A stretch of 18,589 nucleotides of DNA from Ruminococcaceae bacterium UBA6416 (GCA_002438505.1 DJPI01000039.1:1-18589); one strand, 5' to 3'. Shown: positions 6,002-14,049, numbered from the stretch's first letter. Notes: generated by a model not told the origin, from the letters alone. Program-made: numbers and translations.

Positions 6002-6616
6002 ATGAAAAAGACTTTCAAAAAGGCGTTTTGCCTGCTTCTTTCGCTTGTTATGCTTGCCTCGACTGCTTGTGTGTCTGCTTTCGCGGTGAATATTGACCTC
6101 AATGCCCTTGCGTATGATTTTACGCTCAGCGCAGACGGCAGCGGCGTTATCCTCACAAAATGCACTAATGCCTTTATTCTTGAGGAAAATGTTGTTTTGC
6201 CCGCAACCGCAACCAAGGATAATGTGAACTATAATGTTGTCGGAATCGGCGCTCTTGCTTTCCAAAATTGCACCAACATGAAATCGCTCGTTATTCCCGA
6301 GGGCGTTAAGACCATCGGCGCAAGAGCTTTTGAAAACTGCACAAGCCTTGTTTCCGTCAATATCCCCAGAACTCTTATCAGCTGCGAAGGTGATGCTTTC
6401 AACGGCTGCGCCGGTGTTACCGCAAACTGCTACAAGGCTAACTATATGTTCATTGCAACCTTTGCTCTTGACCAGAACGTCAACGTCAATATCCTTGACA
6501 AAAACTCTTCAACCGATACCGATGCTCAGGTCAACAACATCCTTGACATTGTCATGACCTTCATCAGAAAGATTCTTGACATCATTAAGGGACTCTTTTC
6601 AAAGGTTACAGGCTGA
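6002..6616 (+). CDS. Secreted BspA-type leucine-rich-repeat protein with amphipathic tail
   Basis: A 204-residue exported protein. Residues 1-28 form a Sec signal peptide: MKKTFKK, a hydrophobic core, and a likely cut after AFA. Residues about 75-150 hold two to three LRR_5 (BspA/TpLRR) repeats, for example IGALAFQNCTNMKSLVIPEG followed by TIGARAFENCTSLVSVNIP; such repeats are common on surface proteins of gut bacteria and usually mediate binding. The last 28 residues, after an Asp/Asn/Ser/Thr linker, form an amphipathic helix ending IKGLFSKVTG. No LPxTG, SLH or other anchor is present, so the tail may hold it at the membrane or in a complex. The start is supported by AGGAGG eight bases upstream. 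Its tail resembles the two microproteins at 4239 and 4537. Confidence 0.9.
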   Translation: MKKTFKKAFCLLLSLVMLASTACVSAFAVNIDLNALAYDFTLSADGSGVILTKCTNAFILEENVVLPATATKDNVNYNVVGIGALAFQNCTNMKSLVIPEGVKTIGARAFENCTSLVSVNIPRTLISCEGDAFNGCAGVTANCYKANYMFIATFALDQNVNVNILDKNSSTDTDAQVNNILDIVMTFIRKILDIIKGLFSKVTG

Positions 6617-6664
6617 GTAACAAAAAATACGGCTGCAGTCGGCTTTTCGGCTTTGCAGCTTTTC

Positions 6665-6693
6665 GGCTGCCGCAGATGTGGCAGCCTCTTTTT
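6665..6693 (+). terminator. Terminator after the first LRR gene
   Basis: GGCTGCC and GGCAGCC form a 7-bp stem with an 8-base loop, followed by TCTTTTTG. A second potential stem, GCTGCA / TGCAGC, lies just upstream at about 6632-6660. Both are between the stop codon and the recA promoter. Confidence 0.82.
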
Positions 6694-6745
6694 GATTGTG
6701 GCCGCAAATTTTTCGGTGAACCGGAAAGTATTTATAAAAAAACGG

Positions 6746-6774
6746 TTGATTTTTGGCGTGAAATAAGTTATAAT
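6746..6774 (+). promoter_or_regulatory. Promoter of the recA operon
   Basis: TTGATT, 17 bases, TATAAT, with the -10 perfect and the -35 matching four of six positions. A LexA box begins seven bases downstream of the -10. Confidence 0.92.
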
Positions 6775-6780
6775 ACAAAG

Positions 6781-6794
6781 CGAACATTTGTACG
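6781..6794 (+). promoter_or_regulatory. LexA (SOS) box of recA
   Basis: CGAACATTTGTACG matches the Gram-positive SOS box (CGAAC-N4-GTTCG) at all but one base of the right half. Its place at the transcription start, between the -10 and the ribosome site, is the usual arrangement for LexA repression of recA. Confidence 0.85.
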
Positions 6795-6811
6795 ATACAG
6801 GAGGAATATCA

Positions 6812-7906
6812 ATGGCAGACAAAAAAACGGCTTTGGATACCGCACTCGCTCAGATTGAAAAACAATACGGAAAGGGCGCGGTAATGCGTCTCGGCCAGAC
6901 AACGGAGCTCAATGTTGAAGCCATTCACACCGGTTCCGTTGCCCTTGATATTGCAACCGGCGTCGGCGGACTTCCGAAGGGAAGAATTGTTGAAATTTAC
7001 GGTCCGGAATCCTCCGGTAAGACCACCCTCGCGCTGCATTGCATTGCCGAGGCACAGAAGGCCGGGGGCGAGGCCGCTTTCATTGATGCGGAGCACGCGC
7101 TTGACCCGGTTTACTCAAAGGCGCTCGGTGTTGACGTTGACTCGCTCCTTGTTTCCCAGCCGGATAACGGCGAGGACGCGCTTTCAATCACGGAAGCTCT
7201 TGCGCGCTCGGGCGCACTGGACATTATTGTTGTTGACTCGGTTGCCGCGCTTGTTCCGAGGGCGGAAATTGAAGGCGAGATGGGCGATAGCCACGTTGGT
7301 CTCCACGCAAGGCTTATGTCTCAGGCTCTGCGCAAGCTCACAAGCGTTATTGCAAAAAGCAATACACTAGTCATTTTCATCAACCAGCTGCGCGAAAAGG
7401 TCGGCGTCATATATGGCAGTCCGGAGGTCACAACCGGCGGACGTGCATTGAAGTTTTATTCCTCGATAAGAATTGACGTCAGAAAAACCGAGGTTATCAA
7501 AGGGGCCGGAAACGAATTCATCGGCTCAAGAACGCGCGCAAAGGTTGTTAAAAACAAGGTTTCTCCGCCGTTCAAGGAGGCTATGTTTGACATCATGTAC
7601 GGAACGGGAATTTCCCATGAGGGCGAGCTTGTTGACCTCGGCGTTGAGTATGGAATAATTAACAAAAGCGGCGCGTGGTTCTCATACGGCGAAACAAGGC
7701 TCGGCCAGGGAAGAGAAAATGTTAAACTTCTTTTTGCAAAGGAAAAGAACCTTGCCGCTGAGATTGAAAGCAAAATTTTTGAGGCCGTTAAAAACAAAGG
7801 TGCCGGTGAGGATGAAAAAAAGCCGAAGGCTCCGGCTGCTCCGGCGGTCAAAAGCGTTTCAAGGGCGCGTGCAAAAATTGACATTGCCGTTGATGATGAC
7901 GAATAA
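6812..7906 (+). CDS. recA: Recombinase RecA
   Basis: ATP-dependent strand-exchange protein that forms filaments on single-stranded DNA, drives homologous recombination and triggers LexA self-cleavage. It is 364 residues long, typical for RecA. Walker A is GPESSGKT at residues 64-71; DIIVVDSVAALVP forms Walker B, followed by the L1 region around GEMGDSHVGLHARLMSQALR, and FINQLREKVGV precedes loop L2. The C-terminus is acidic (AVDDDE) as in many RecAs. ATG 6812 is chosen because AGGAGG lies eight bases upstream; the longer frame from 6788 runs through the LexA box. Its stop overlaps the start of recX by one base. Expression is under SOS control by the box upstream. Confidence 0.98.
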   Translation: MADKKTALDTALAQIEKQYGKGAVMRLGQTTELNVEAIHTGSVALDIATGVGGLPKGRIVEIYGPESSGKTTLALHCIAEAQKAGGEAAFIDAEHALDPVYSKALGVDVDSLLVSQPDNGEDALSITEALARSGALDIIVVDSVAALVPRAEIEGEMGDSHVGLHARLMSQALRKLTSVIAKSNTLVIFINQLREKVGVIYGSPEVTTGGRALKFYSSIRIDVRKTEVIKGAGNEFIGSRTRAKVVKNKVSPPFKEAMFDIMYGTGISHEGELVDLGVEYGIINKSGAWFSYGETRLGQGRENVKLLFAKEKNLAAEIESKIFEAVKNKGAGEDEKKPKAPAAPAVKSVSRARAKIDIAVDDDE

Positions 7907-8526
7907 TGAAAGTTAGCCTCAAAAACGGAAAGGGAAATAAAATTCATATTTTTCTTGACGGTGAATATAAAATGACCGTTGACAGCGGCTTTTATCTTCT
8001 TTCCTCGCTTTATGACGGGAAGGAGATTTCAGAGGAGGAGCTTTCCTCCCTTGAGGCCAAGGTCAATGTCCGCCGCGCGTTCAACAAGGCCTCTGAACTT
8101 CTCTCCCGCCGCGACCACAGCGAAAAGGAGCTGCTTTTCAAGCTCAGGCAAAAGGGCTTTTCCGAGGGCGCTTTTGAGGCGATTGAAAAGCTCAAGGATT
8201 ACGGCTATGTTGATGACAGCCGCTTTGCCTTTTCCTTTGCAAACGAGCTTAAAGAGCTTAAGCACTTTGGAAGGCGCCGCATTGAGCAGGAGCTTTTGAA
8301 AAAGGGCATTGAGCGCTCGGTTATTGCGCAGGTTGTTTCATCGCTCAGTTTTGATGAAAACGACCTTGCCGCTTTGATACTTAAAAAATATTACAGAAAT
8401 TTAGACACCGAAAAGGGCGTTCAAAAAACAATAGCCGCCCTTGTTCGCGCAGGATACGGCTATGGCGAAATCAAGAACGCTCTGGCTTTTATTGCGGAAA
8501 ATGAAGGAGAATTCGGCGATGAATGA
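7906..8526 (+). CDS. recX: Regulatory protein RecX
   Basis: RecX binds RecA filaments and limits their extension and ATPase activity. The 206-residue protein has the three-helix tandem repeats of the family: the stretch SRRDHSEKELLFKLRQKGF in the middle (residues about 65-85), YVDDSRFAFSFANEL after it, and GRRRIEQELLKKGI further on. The N-terminal about 55 residues form the extra domain seen in Gram-positive RecX. Its ATG shares an A with the recA stop codon (TAATG), so translation is probably coupled. It overlaps rimO by eight bases at its 3' end. Confidence 0.95.
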   Translation: MKVSLKNGKGNKIHIFLDGEYKMTVDSGFYLLSSLYDGKEISEEELSSLEAKVNVRRAFNKASELLSRRDHSEKELLFKLRQKGFSEGAFEAIEKLKDYGYVDDSRFAFSFANELKELKHFGRRRIEQELLKKGIERSVIAQVVSSLSFDENDLAALILKKYYRNLDTEKGVQKTIAALVRAGYGYGEIKNALAFIAENEGEFGDE

Positions 8527-9844
8527 AAAAATTGCTCTGATATCGCTCGGCTGCCCGAAAAATCAGGTGGACGCCGAGGCCATGCTTGCAAAGCTTCAAA
8601 ACGCAGGCTTTTTAATCACGGGCGAGGTTGAGGGTGCCGACCTTGTTATTGTTAACACCTGCGGCTTCATTGAAGAGGCCAAGCGCGAGGCGATTGAAAC
8701 GATTCTTTCCATTGCCGAGCTGAAAAAGCATGGCAGCGTTGGCGCTCTGCTTGTTACGGGCTGCCTTGCGCAAAGATATAAAGACGAGGTCATTGACGAG
8801 ATACCGGAGATTGACGGCATCATCGGACTCGGCAAAAACGGCGAGATTGCAGAAATCTGCCGGAAGGTGCTTGACAAGGCCGGAGTGCGTGAATTTCCGA
8901 GCAAGCTCTGCCTTCCCATTGAGGGCGACAGAATCCTTTCAACCCCGGCTCATTTTGCATATCTTAAAATTGCCGAGGGCTGCTCAAACTGCTGCTCATA
9001 CTGCGCAATCCCCGCAATCCGCGGAAAGTTCAGAAGCCGAACAATGGAGAGCATTGCTGAAGAGGCGAAAAACCTTGCCGCCGCCGGAGTGAAGGAGATT
9101 GCCGTCATTGCGCAGGATATTACGCGATACGGAATTGACCTTTACGGCGAATTAATGCTTGCAAAGCTTTTGAAGGAGCTTTGCAAAATTGACGGCATTG
9201 AATGGATACGTCTGCTTTACTGCTATCCGGAATGCATGACGCAGGAGCTTATTGACACCATTGCAAGCGAGGAAAAAATCTGCAAATACATTGATCTTCC
9301 GCTTCAGCACGCGGACGCCGATATTCTTAAAAGAATGAACCGAACTGGAAGCGAAAAAGAGCTTCTTTCGCTCGTTGAAAAGCTCAGGAGGGAAATTCCC
9401 GGCGTAATCATCAGAACGACCGTTATGGTCGGTTTTCCGGGCGAAACGGAAGAAAATTTTGAAACGCTTTCGCGCTTTGTTGAAGAAGCACGGTTTGACC
9501 GCCTCGGCTGCTTTGCGTTCTCTCCGGAGGAGGGCACAGCCGCCGCAAAAATGGAAAACCAGGTTGAGCCGGAAGTTAAAAACCGCCGCGCTGAGCTGAT
9601 TATGGAGCAGCAGTACGCAATTTTTGAAGAAAAGCAAAAGGAAAAAATCGGCCGCGTTTTCAAGGCTATTGTTGACGGCTTTGATGAAAGCAACCTTTTT
9701 TACACGGGAAGAACATACATGGACTGCCTTGAAATTGACAGCATTGTCATCATCTCGACCGAGGAGGAGCTTAAAAGCGGCGAATTTGTCAACGTCAAAA
9801 TCATTGGCACGGACGACTGCGACCTTGTTGGCGAGGTTGTTTAA
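8519..9844 (+). CDS. rimO: Ribosomal protein S12 methylthiotransferase RimO
   Basis: Radical-SAM enzyme that adds a methylthio group to a conserved Asp of ribosomal protein S12. It is 441 residues long, the usual length. The N-terminal MTTase domain starts with SLGCPKNQVDAE, which distinguishes RimO from the tRNA enzyme MiaB, and carries cluster cysteines 12, 48 and 82. The radical-SAM cluster is Cys155, Cys159 and Cys162 (CSNCCSYC). The C-terminal about 65 residues form the TRAM domain. ATG 8519 lies nine bases after AAGGAG inside the end of recX; the longer frame from 8441 is only overlap with recX. Sharing the recA-recX transcript implies partial SOS co-regulation. Confidence 0.97.
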   Translation: MNEKIALISLGCPKNQVDAEAMLAKLQNAGFLITGEVEGADLVIVNTCGFIEEAKREAIETILSIAELKKHGSVGALLVTGCLAQRYKDEVIDEIPEIDGIIGLGKNGEIAEICRKVLDKAGVREFPSKLCLPIEGDRILSTPAHFAYLKIAEGCSNCCSYCAIPAIRGKFRSRTMESIAEEAKNLAAAGVKEIAVIAQDITRYGIDLYGELMLAKLLKELCKIDGIEWIRLLYCYPECMTQELIDTIASEEKICKYIDLPLQHADADILKRMNRTGSEKELLSLVEKLRREIPGVIIRTTVMVGFPGETEENFETLSRFVEEARFDRLGCFAFSPEEGTAAAKMENQVEPEVKNRRAELIMEQQYAIFEEKQKEKIGRVFKAIVDGFDESNLFYTGRTYMDCLEIDSIVIISTEEELKSGEFVNVKIIGTDDCDLVGEVV

Positions 9845-9874
9845 CAAATATCAGGCCGCGCAAGGACGAATTTT

Positions 9875-10483
9875 GTGATTGCTATGAAAGACGAAACTAA
9901 GAAAAACAAAAGAAAGATTAATGCTCCGAACAAGCTGACGCTTTTGCGCATTGCGCTTGCGCCCGTTTTCCTTGTTGTTATGACTTTGGATGTTCCGCAT
10001 TCAAGCCTTGCTGCTTTTTTGATTTTTACCGCTGCGTCAATAACTGATTTTATTGACGGAAAGCTTGCACGCAGCACAAACCAAGTCACCGCGCTCGGAA
10101 AGCTGCTTGATCCGCTTGCGGACAAAATGCTCATCACGGCCGCTCTTTTGGGATTTATGTTGAGCGGAGAGTGCAATGTTTTTATCGCCTTTGTGATTTT
10201 GCTTAGGGAGTACACCGTGACCGGAGTGCGCATGATTGCGCTGACGGACGGAATTGTTATCCCGGCAAATATTTTCGGAAAAATCAAAACGGCCTCTCAG
10301 ATGGTGTCCGTTGCACTTATTATTGCGCTCAATGAATGGCTGCATATCGGAAAAACACTTCCGTTTGACATCAAGGTGTTCTCCAATGTTATTCTTGCGT
10401 TCACCGCTGTCATGGCCGTTGCTTCCGGCATAATATACATTGTTGAAGCGGCAAAAAGAATAAATTTTTTAGAAAACAGGTAG
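9875..10483 (+). CDS. pgsA: CDP-diacylglycerol--glycerol-3-phosphate 3-phosphatidyltransferase
   Basis: Membrane enzyme that makes phosphatidylglycerolphosphate from CDP-diacylglycerol and glycerol 3-phosphate, the committed step to phosphatidylglycerol. The 202-residue protein carries the CDP-alcohol phosphotransferase motif at residues about 63-85: DGKLAR, then G eight residues on, then DPLAD, with the catalytic aspartates intact. The N-terminal NKLTLLRIALAP is typical of PgsA, and about five to six membrane segments follow. The start is uncertain: GTG 9875 is seven bases after AAGGACG, while ATG 9884 would be three residues shorter and further from it. It follows rimO by 30 bases without an intervening terminator, so it is probably in the recA transcript. 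Confidence 0.95.
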   Translation: MIAMKDETKKNKRKINAPNKLTLLRIALAPVFLVVMTLDVPHSSLAAFLIFTAASITDFIDGKLARSTNQVTALGKLLDPLADKMLITAALLGFMLSGECNVFIAFVILLREYTVTGVRMIALTDGIVIPANIFGKIKTASQMVSVALIIALNEWLHIGKTLPFDIKVFSNVILAFTAVMAVASGIIYIVEAAKRINFLENR

Positions 10484-10505
10484 TGCATTTTCCGGCGAGT
10501 TGTAG

Positions 10506-10516
10506 TATAATATAAT
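10506..10516 (+). promoter_or_regulatory. -10 region(s) for the cysE-cysS T-box transcript
   Basis: Two overlapping TATAAT hexamers (10506-10511 and 10511-10516) sit at the right distance before the T-box. No good -35 is seen 17 bases upstream of either, so the promoter is assigned on the -10 and context. Confidence 0.6.
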
Positions 10517-10519
10517 AAG

Positions 10520-10765
10520 TCATGAAATATCGGCTGTGACGGGGAGAAGTAAAAGCTCTCTTGCGCTTTCAGAGAGGTTCCGGGCGGTGAAAGGAATCGG
10601 CGCAGCGCTTTGAAATGCACCCTTGAGCTTCGCGGGGGAAACGGAAAGTATCCTGCGGCGTATGCCTGCGTTAAAGGCTGGTCGGCTTTTTGCCGCCTGA
10701 GTAAGAAACAGGAGTGGAACCGCGCTTATGCGCCTCCGTGGGTTATGCCTACGGAGGCTTTCTTT
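10520..10765 (+). promoter_or_regulatory. T-box riboswitch, tRNA-Cys specific, with terminator
   Basis: Leader RNA that senses uncharged tRNA-Cys and allows read-through into cysE-cysS when cysteine is short. Stem I contains AGTA at 10548-10551 (loop-E motif) and the distal AGAGAGGTTCCGGGCGGTGA region. The specifier lies in TGAAATGCACC at 10611-10621, giving UGC, a cysteine codon. The conserved T-box core AGGAGTGGAACCGCG is at 10710-10724; its TGGAACC part binds the tRNA CCA end. The terminator stem is GCCTCCGT / ACGGAGGC (10732-10758) followed by TTTCTTTG. GGAG of the T-box can instead pair with CTCC in the terminator's left arm, forming the antiterminator. The gap between pgsA and cysE is fully explained by this element. 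Confidence 0.95.
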
Positions 10766-10822
10766 GCTTTTATGCGGACGGCTTTCGGCGGCAGACTATT
10801 TTCCGTTGCAAAGGAGAATTCC

Positions 10823-11500
10823 ATGTTTGACAGATTGAAAGAAGATATCCGGTGCGTGAAGAACCGCGACCCGGCGGCAAGGAACGGCTTTGAAATCATG
10901 CTCCTTTATCCGGGCTTCAAGGCGGTCAGAATGTATCGCAAAGCGCACTGGTTTTTTGAACACAGAATGTTTTTTATTGCGCGGTATATCTCACAGCGCT
11001 GCGTCAGAAAGACCAATATTGAAATTCACCCCGGGGCGCAGATTGGAAAGCGCCTTTTCATCGACCACGGAACGGGTGTTGTTATCGGCGAAACGGCCGT
11101 CCTCGGTGATGATGTAACGCTCTATCAGGGCGTGACCCTCGGAGGTACGGGAAAAGACACCGGAAAGCGCCACCCGACAATCGGCAATAATGTTCTCATC
11201 GGAGCCGGTGCAAAGGTGCTCGGTCCGTTCACCGTTGGTGACAATTCCAACATTGCGGCCGGGTCGGTTGTTCTTTCCGCAATTCCACCGAACTCAACCG
11301 CAGTCGGCTCACCGGCAAGGGTTGTCAAGCAGAACGGAAAGCGCGTTGATACGCTTGACCAGGTTCACATTCCGGATCCGGTTGCCCAGGAGCTCTGCGC
11401 ACTCCATTGCAGAATTGACAAACTTGAAAAGCTGCTTGAGCTTGAAAAGAAAAAGAAAAACAGTCAGACAGACAACACAGAAGGGAAGAAAACAAAATGA
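10823..11500 (+). CDS. cysE: Serine O-acetyltransferase
   Basis: Transfers acetyl from acetyl-CoA to L-serine, giving O-acetylserine, the precursor of cysteine. The 225-residue protein matches the short CysE form. An N-terminal helical part (residues 1-65) is followed by the left-handed beta-helix of hexapeptide repeats, with the catalytic region NIEIHPGAQIGKRLFIDHG (His in IDHG) and VVIGETAVLGDDVTLYQGV, then GGTGKDTGKRHPTIGNNV. The C-terminus is Lys-rich and low-complexity. ATG 10823 is placed six bases after AAAGGAG; a longer frame from 10610 would translate the T-box and is rejected. It overlaps cysS by four bases (ATGA). No cysteine synthase gene is nearby. Confidence 0.96.
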   Translation: MFDRLKEDIRCVKNRDPAARNGFEIMLLYPGFKAVRMYRKAHWFFEHRMFFIARYISQRCVRKTNIEIHPGAQIGKRLFIDHGTGVVIGETAVLGDDVTLYQGVTLGGTGKDTGKRHPTIGNNVLIGAGAKVLGPFTVGDNSNIAAGSVVLSAIPPNSTAVGSPARVVKQNGKRVDTLDQVHIPDPVAQELCALHCRIDKLEKLLELEKKKKNSQTDNTEGKKTK

Positions 11501-12897
11501 AGGTTTTTAACACTTTGACAAGAAAAAAGGAAGAGCTTGTTCCCCTTAATGAGGGCGAATTCAAAATTTATGCCTGCGGACCGACGGTGTATAACTATAT
11601 TCACATCGGCAACGCAAGACCGCTTTGCGTTTTTGATGTTCTGCGCAGATATCTTGAATATATGGGCAACAAGGTCACCTTTGTTCAGAACTTCACCGAT
11701 ATTGACGACAAAATTATCCGCCGCGCTAACGAGGAGGGCGTGACATATAAGGATATCTCCGAAAAATATATCAAGGAGTTTTGGGTTGACGCAAAGGGAA
11801 TGAATATCCGCGAGGCAACCGTTCACCCCAAGGCGACCGAAAATATTGACGAAATCATTGAAATTGTTTCCGCTCTCATTGAAAAGGGCTATGCCTATGC
11901 CGTGAACGGTGATGTATATTTCAGCACAAAAAAATTCAAGGAATACGGAAAGCTCTCTCACCAGCCGCTTGAGGAGCTTGAGGCCGGAGCAAGAATCAAT
12001 GTTGGCGAGGTTAAAAAGAATGCGATGGATTTTGCTCTTTGGAAAGCGGCAAAACCCGGCGAGCCTTACTGGGAGTCTCCGTGGGGTCACGGAAGGCCGG
12101 GCTGGCACATTGAATGCTCCGCAATGGTCAGACGCTATCTCGGAGAGACGATTGACATTCATTGCGGCGGCCAGGATCTCATCTTCCCCCATCATGAAAA
12201 TGAGATTGCGCAGAGCGAATGCTGCAACGGCGTTCCCTTTGCGCGCTACTGGATGCACAACGGCTTCATCACCGTTGACAAGGTCAAAATGTCAAAATCG
12301 CTCGGAAACTTCTTCACCGTCCGTGACGTTGCAGAGCAGTTCGGTTATGAGCCCATCCGTTTTTTGATGCTTTCCTGCCAGTACAGAAGCCCGATTAACT
12401 ACAGCTTTGACGCCATTGAGCAGTGCAAGGCTTCTCTTGAAAGAATGTATACCTGCCGCAATAACCTTGATTTTGCGCTCAAAAACGCCGTTGAAGAGGC
12501 CGGCCCCGATGACGGTGAAATCATGGCTCTCATTGACAGACGCCGCAACGAGTTTATTGACGCAATGGAGGATGACCTCAACACAGCGGACGCAATCGGC
12601 GTAATTTTTGAACTGGTACGCGATATCAACACCAACGTCAATGAGGGCGTTCAAAGCCGCTCCATTGTTGAATATGCCGCCGAGGCTCTTGATGAGCTGA
12701 CAGGCGTTCTCGGCCTGCTTTATAACAGAAAGGCTGAGGAGAGCCTTGACGAGGAGGTCGAGCGCCTCATTGAAGAGCGCAACGCCGCAAGAAAGGCGAA
12801 AAACTGGGCTGAGGCCGACCGCATCCGTGATGACCTCAAGGCGCGCGGAATCGTCCTTGAGGATACTGCACAAGGCGTGAAGTGGCACAAAGCGTGA
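11497..12897 (+). CDS. cysS: Cysteinyl-tRNA synthetase
   Basis: Class I aminoacyl-tRNA synthetase that charges tRNA-Cys, cytosolic, 466 residues as usual. The HIGH motif appears as HIGN at residues 36-39, just after the zinc ligand Cys27 (YACGPTVYN); HIECSAM and HCGGQDLIFPHHENEIAQS supply the rest of the zinc and active site; KMSKSLGNF near residue 265 is the KMSKS loop. A C-terminal DALR-type helical domain with R-A-rich WAEADRIRDDLKARGI closes the protein. It overlaps cysE by four bases and shares its T-box, so both respond to tRNA-Cys charging, as in the known Bacillus subtilis arrangement. Confidence 0.98.
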   Translation: MKVFNTLTRKKEELVPLNEGEFKIYACGPTVYNYIHIGNARPLCVFDVLRRYLEYMGNKVTFVQNFTDIDDKIIRRANEEGVTYKDISEKYIKEFWVDAKGMNIREATVHPKATENIDEIIEIVSALIEKGYAYAVNGDVYFSTKKFKEYGKLSHQPLEELEAGARINVGEVKKNAMDFALWKAAKPGEPYWESPWGHGRPGWHIECSAMVRRYLGETIDIHCGGQDLIFPHHENEIAQSECCNGVPFARYWMHNGFITVDKVKMSKSLGNFFTVRDVAEQFGYEPIRFLMLSCQYRSPINYSFDAIEQCKASLERMYTCRNNLDFALKNAVEEAGPDDGEIMALIDRRRNEFIDAMEDDLNTADAIGVIFELVRDINTNVNEGVQSRSIVEYAAEALDELTGVLGLLYNRKAEESLDEEVERLIEERNAARKAKNWAEADRIRDDLKARGIVLEDTAQGVKWHKA

Positions 12898-12916
12898 GCG
12901 CACGGGGTGAATGAAA

Positions 12917-13690
12917 ATGGTCACTTTTGAAAGCCCCGTTGCGGTGATTGATTCCGGAGTCGGCGGAATCAGTGTGCTCAGGCAGTTGTGGAAAATTATG
13001 CCGAATGAAAAATATATTTATTTCGGTGACTCAAAAAACGCACCATACGGGGTGCGTCCGACAGATGAAATTAAAAGCCTCACTTTTAAAAACGCGGAAA
13101 AGATGATGGCAAAGGGTGCAAAGGCGCTTGTAATAGCCTGCAACACGGCAACAAGCGCTGCTGCCGCCGAGCTCAGAAAAAAATATCCGGACTTTCCGAT
13201 AATCGGGCTTGAACCGGCGCTCAAGCCCGCCGCCCTTTCCGGCGGACACCCGACCGTTATTGTTATGGCGACCGAGCTGACGCTGAGAGAGAAGAAATTT
13301 GCCGCCCTTGTTGAGCGCTTTAAGAATGACGCTGAAATTATCGGCCTTCCTGCGCCGGGTATTGTTGAGCTTGTTGAGGCCTCAAAGGCGGACAGTGCGG
13401 AAATGGACGAATATCTGACGAAGCTTTTTTCACCGTTTGAAAAAGATAAAGAGTACTGCCTTGTTCTCGGCTGCACGCATTTTCCGTTTGCCAAAAAGGC
13501 GATACGCCGTGTGCTGGGCGAAAAGGTTAAGCTTTTTGACGGCGCCGAGGGGGCTGCAAGGCACGCAAAAAAGCTCCTTGAGGAAAAGAAGCTTCTGCGC
13601 CCGGAAACGGAGCCGGGAAGCATCAGCTTTGAAAACAGCGATGAGGGACATATTGCCCTTTCAAAAAAGCTGTTTTATTCTGGATGCTAG
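12917..13690 (+). CDS. murI: Glutamate racemase
   Basis: Interconverts L- and D-glutamate, supplying D-Glu for peptidoglycan. The protein is 257 residues from ATG 12917, or 259 from ATG 12911. I prefer 12917 because GGGG (12904-12907) is nine bases before it and only three before 12911. Family motifs are intact: VIDSGVGG near residue 10, GDSKNAPYG near 37, the first catalytic Cys75 in CNTATS, and the second in GCTHFP near residue 190. It starts 19 bases after cysS with no terminator between, so it may be read from the cysteine T-box transcript, which would be an unusual coupling. Confidence 0.96.
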   Translation: MVTFESPVAVIDSGVGGISVLRQLWKIMPNEKYIYFGDSKNAPYGVRPTDEIKSLTFKNAEKMMAKGAKALVIACNTATSAAAAELRKKYPDFPIIGLEPALKPAALSGGHPTVIVMATELTLREKKFAALVERFKNDAEIIGLPAPGIVELVEASKADSAEMDEYLTKLFSPFEKDKEYCLVLGCTHFPFAKKAIRRVLGEKVKLFDGAEGAARHAKKLLEEKKLLRPETEPGSISFENSDEGHIALSKKLFYSGC

Positions 13691-13747
13691 ATTTTTCAAA
13701 TTGGAAAACAAGGTGCATTGTGGATGAGTTGGTGACTGAGTTATTTT

Positions 13748-13832
13748 AGATAATAGATAAAAGATAATAAATAATAGATAATAGATATTTTTCTAAAATC
13801 TAACATCCAACATCCAATATCCAACATCCAAA
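13748..13832. repeat. Heptameric tandem repeats, arrays 1 and 2
   Basis: Six consecutive 7-base units of the form AGATAAT with small changes occupy 13748-13789. Five units of the form ATCCAAC (ATCTAAC, ATCCAAC, ATCCAAT, ATCCAAC, ATCCAAA) occupy 13798-13832. Read on the other strand the second set is GTTGGAT/GTTAGAT, which resembles AATAGAT of the first, so the two arrays look like inverted relatives of one heptamer family. Confidence 0.85.
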
Positions 13833-14014
13833 TTCGTACGGGTCGGATCCGTGCTGACCCATGACCCAACCATTTGCAGAGCATAACCGTTAAGCTCTGC
13901 CTTGTTCCTTCTCGCGGATTTTTTGCAAAAACGGTCAAGCTCAGCCTTTCTCAAGGCTTAATGCAAAGACGGCAAAAGCCTTGCCTTTTGCAGAACATTA
14001 AAAATTTCTGCAAT

Positions 14015-14049
14015 ATCCAACATCCAACATCTAACATCCAAAATCTACC
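14015..14049. repeat. Heptameric tandem repeat, array 3
   Basis: Five contiguous 7-base units: ATCCAAC, ATCCAAC, ATCTAAC, ATCCAAA, ATCTACC. They have the same unit and orientation as the array at 13798-13832, 180 bp away. Confidence 0.85.

Noticed and set aside
9152..9847. Long minus-strand open frame (231 codons) opposite rimO
   Set aside because: It is antisense to well-supported RimO domains and is a shadow of its codon usage.
10610..10822. In-frame N-terminal extension of cysE
   Set aside because: It would translate the T-box core and terminator; ATG 10823 has a good ribosome site and gives the normal CysE N-terminus.
11464..12258. Long minus-strand open frame (264 codons) opposite cysS
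   Set aside because: It lies over the HIGN and zinc motifs of CysS on the other strand; no ribosome site or family features.
13741..13938. Minus-strand frame with WMLDIGCWMLDF-like sequence
   Set aside because: It is only the translation of the heptameric repeats and lacks a ribosome site.
13798..14049. CRISPR array
   Set aside because: The repeats are contiguous 7-mers without spacers, and no cas gene is present.
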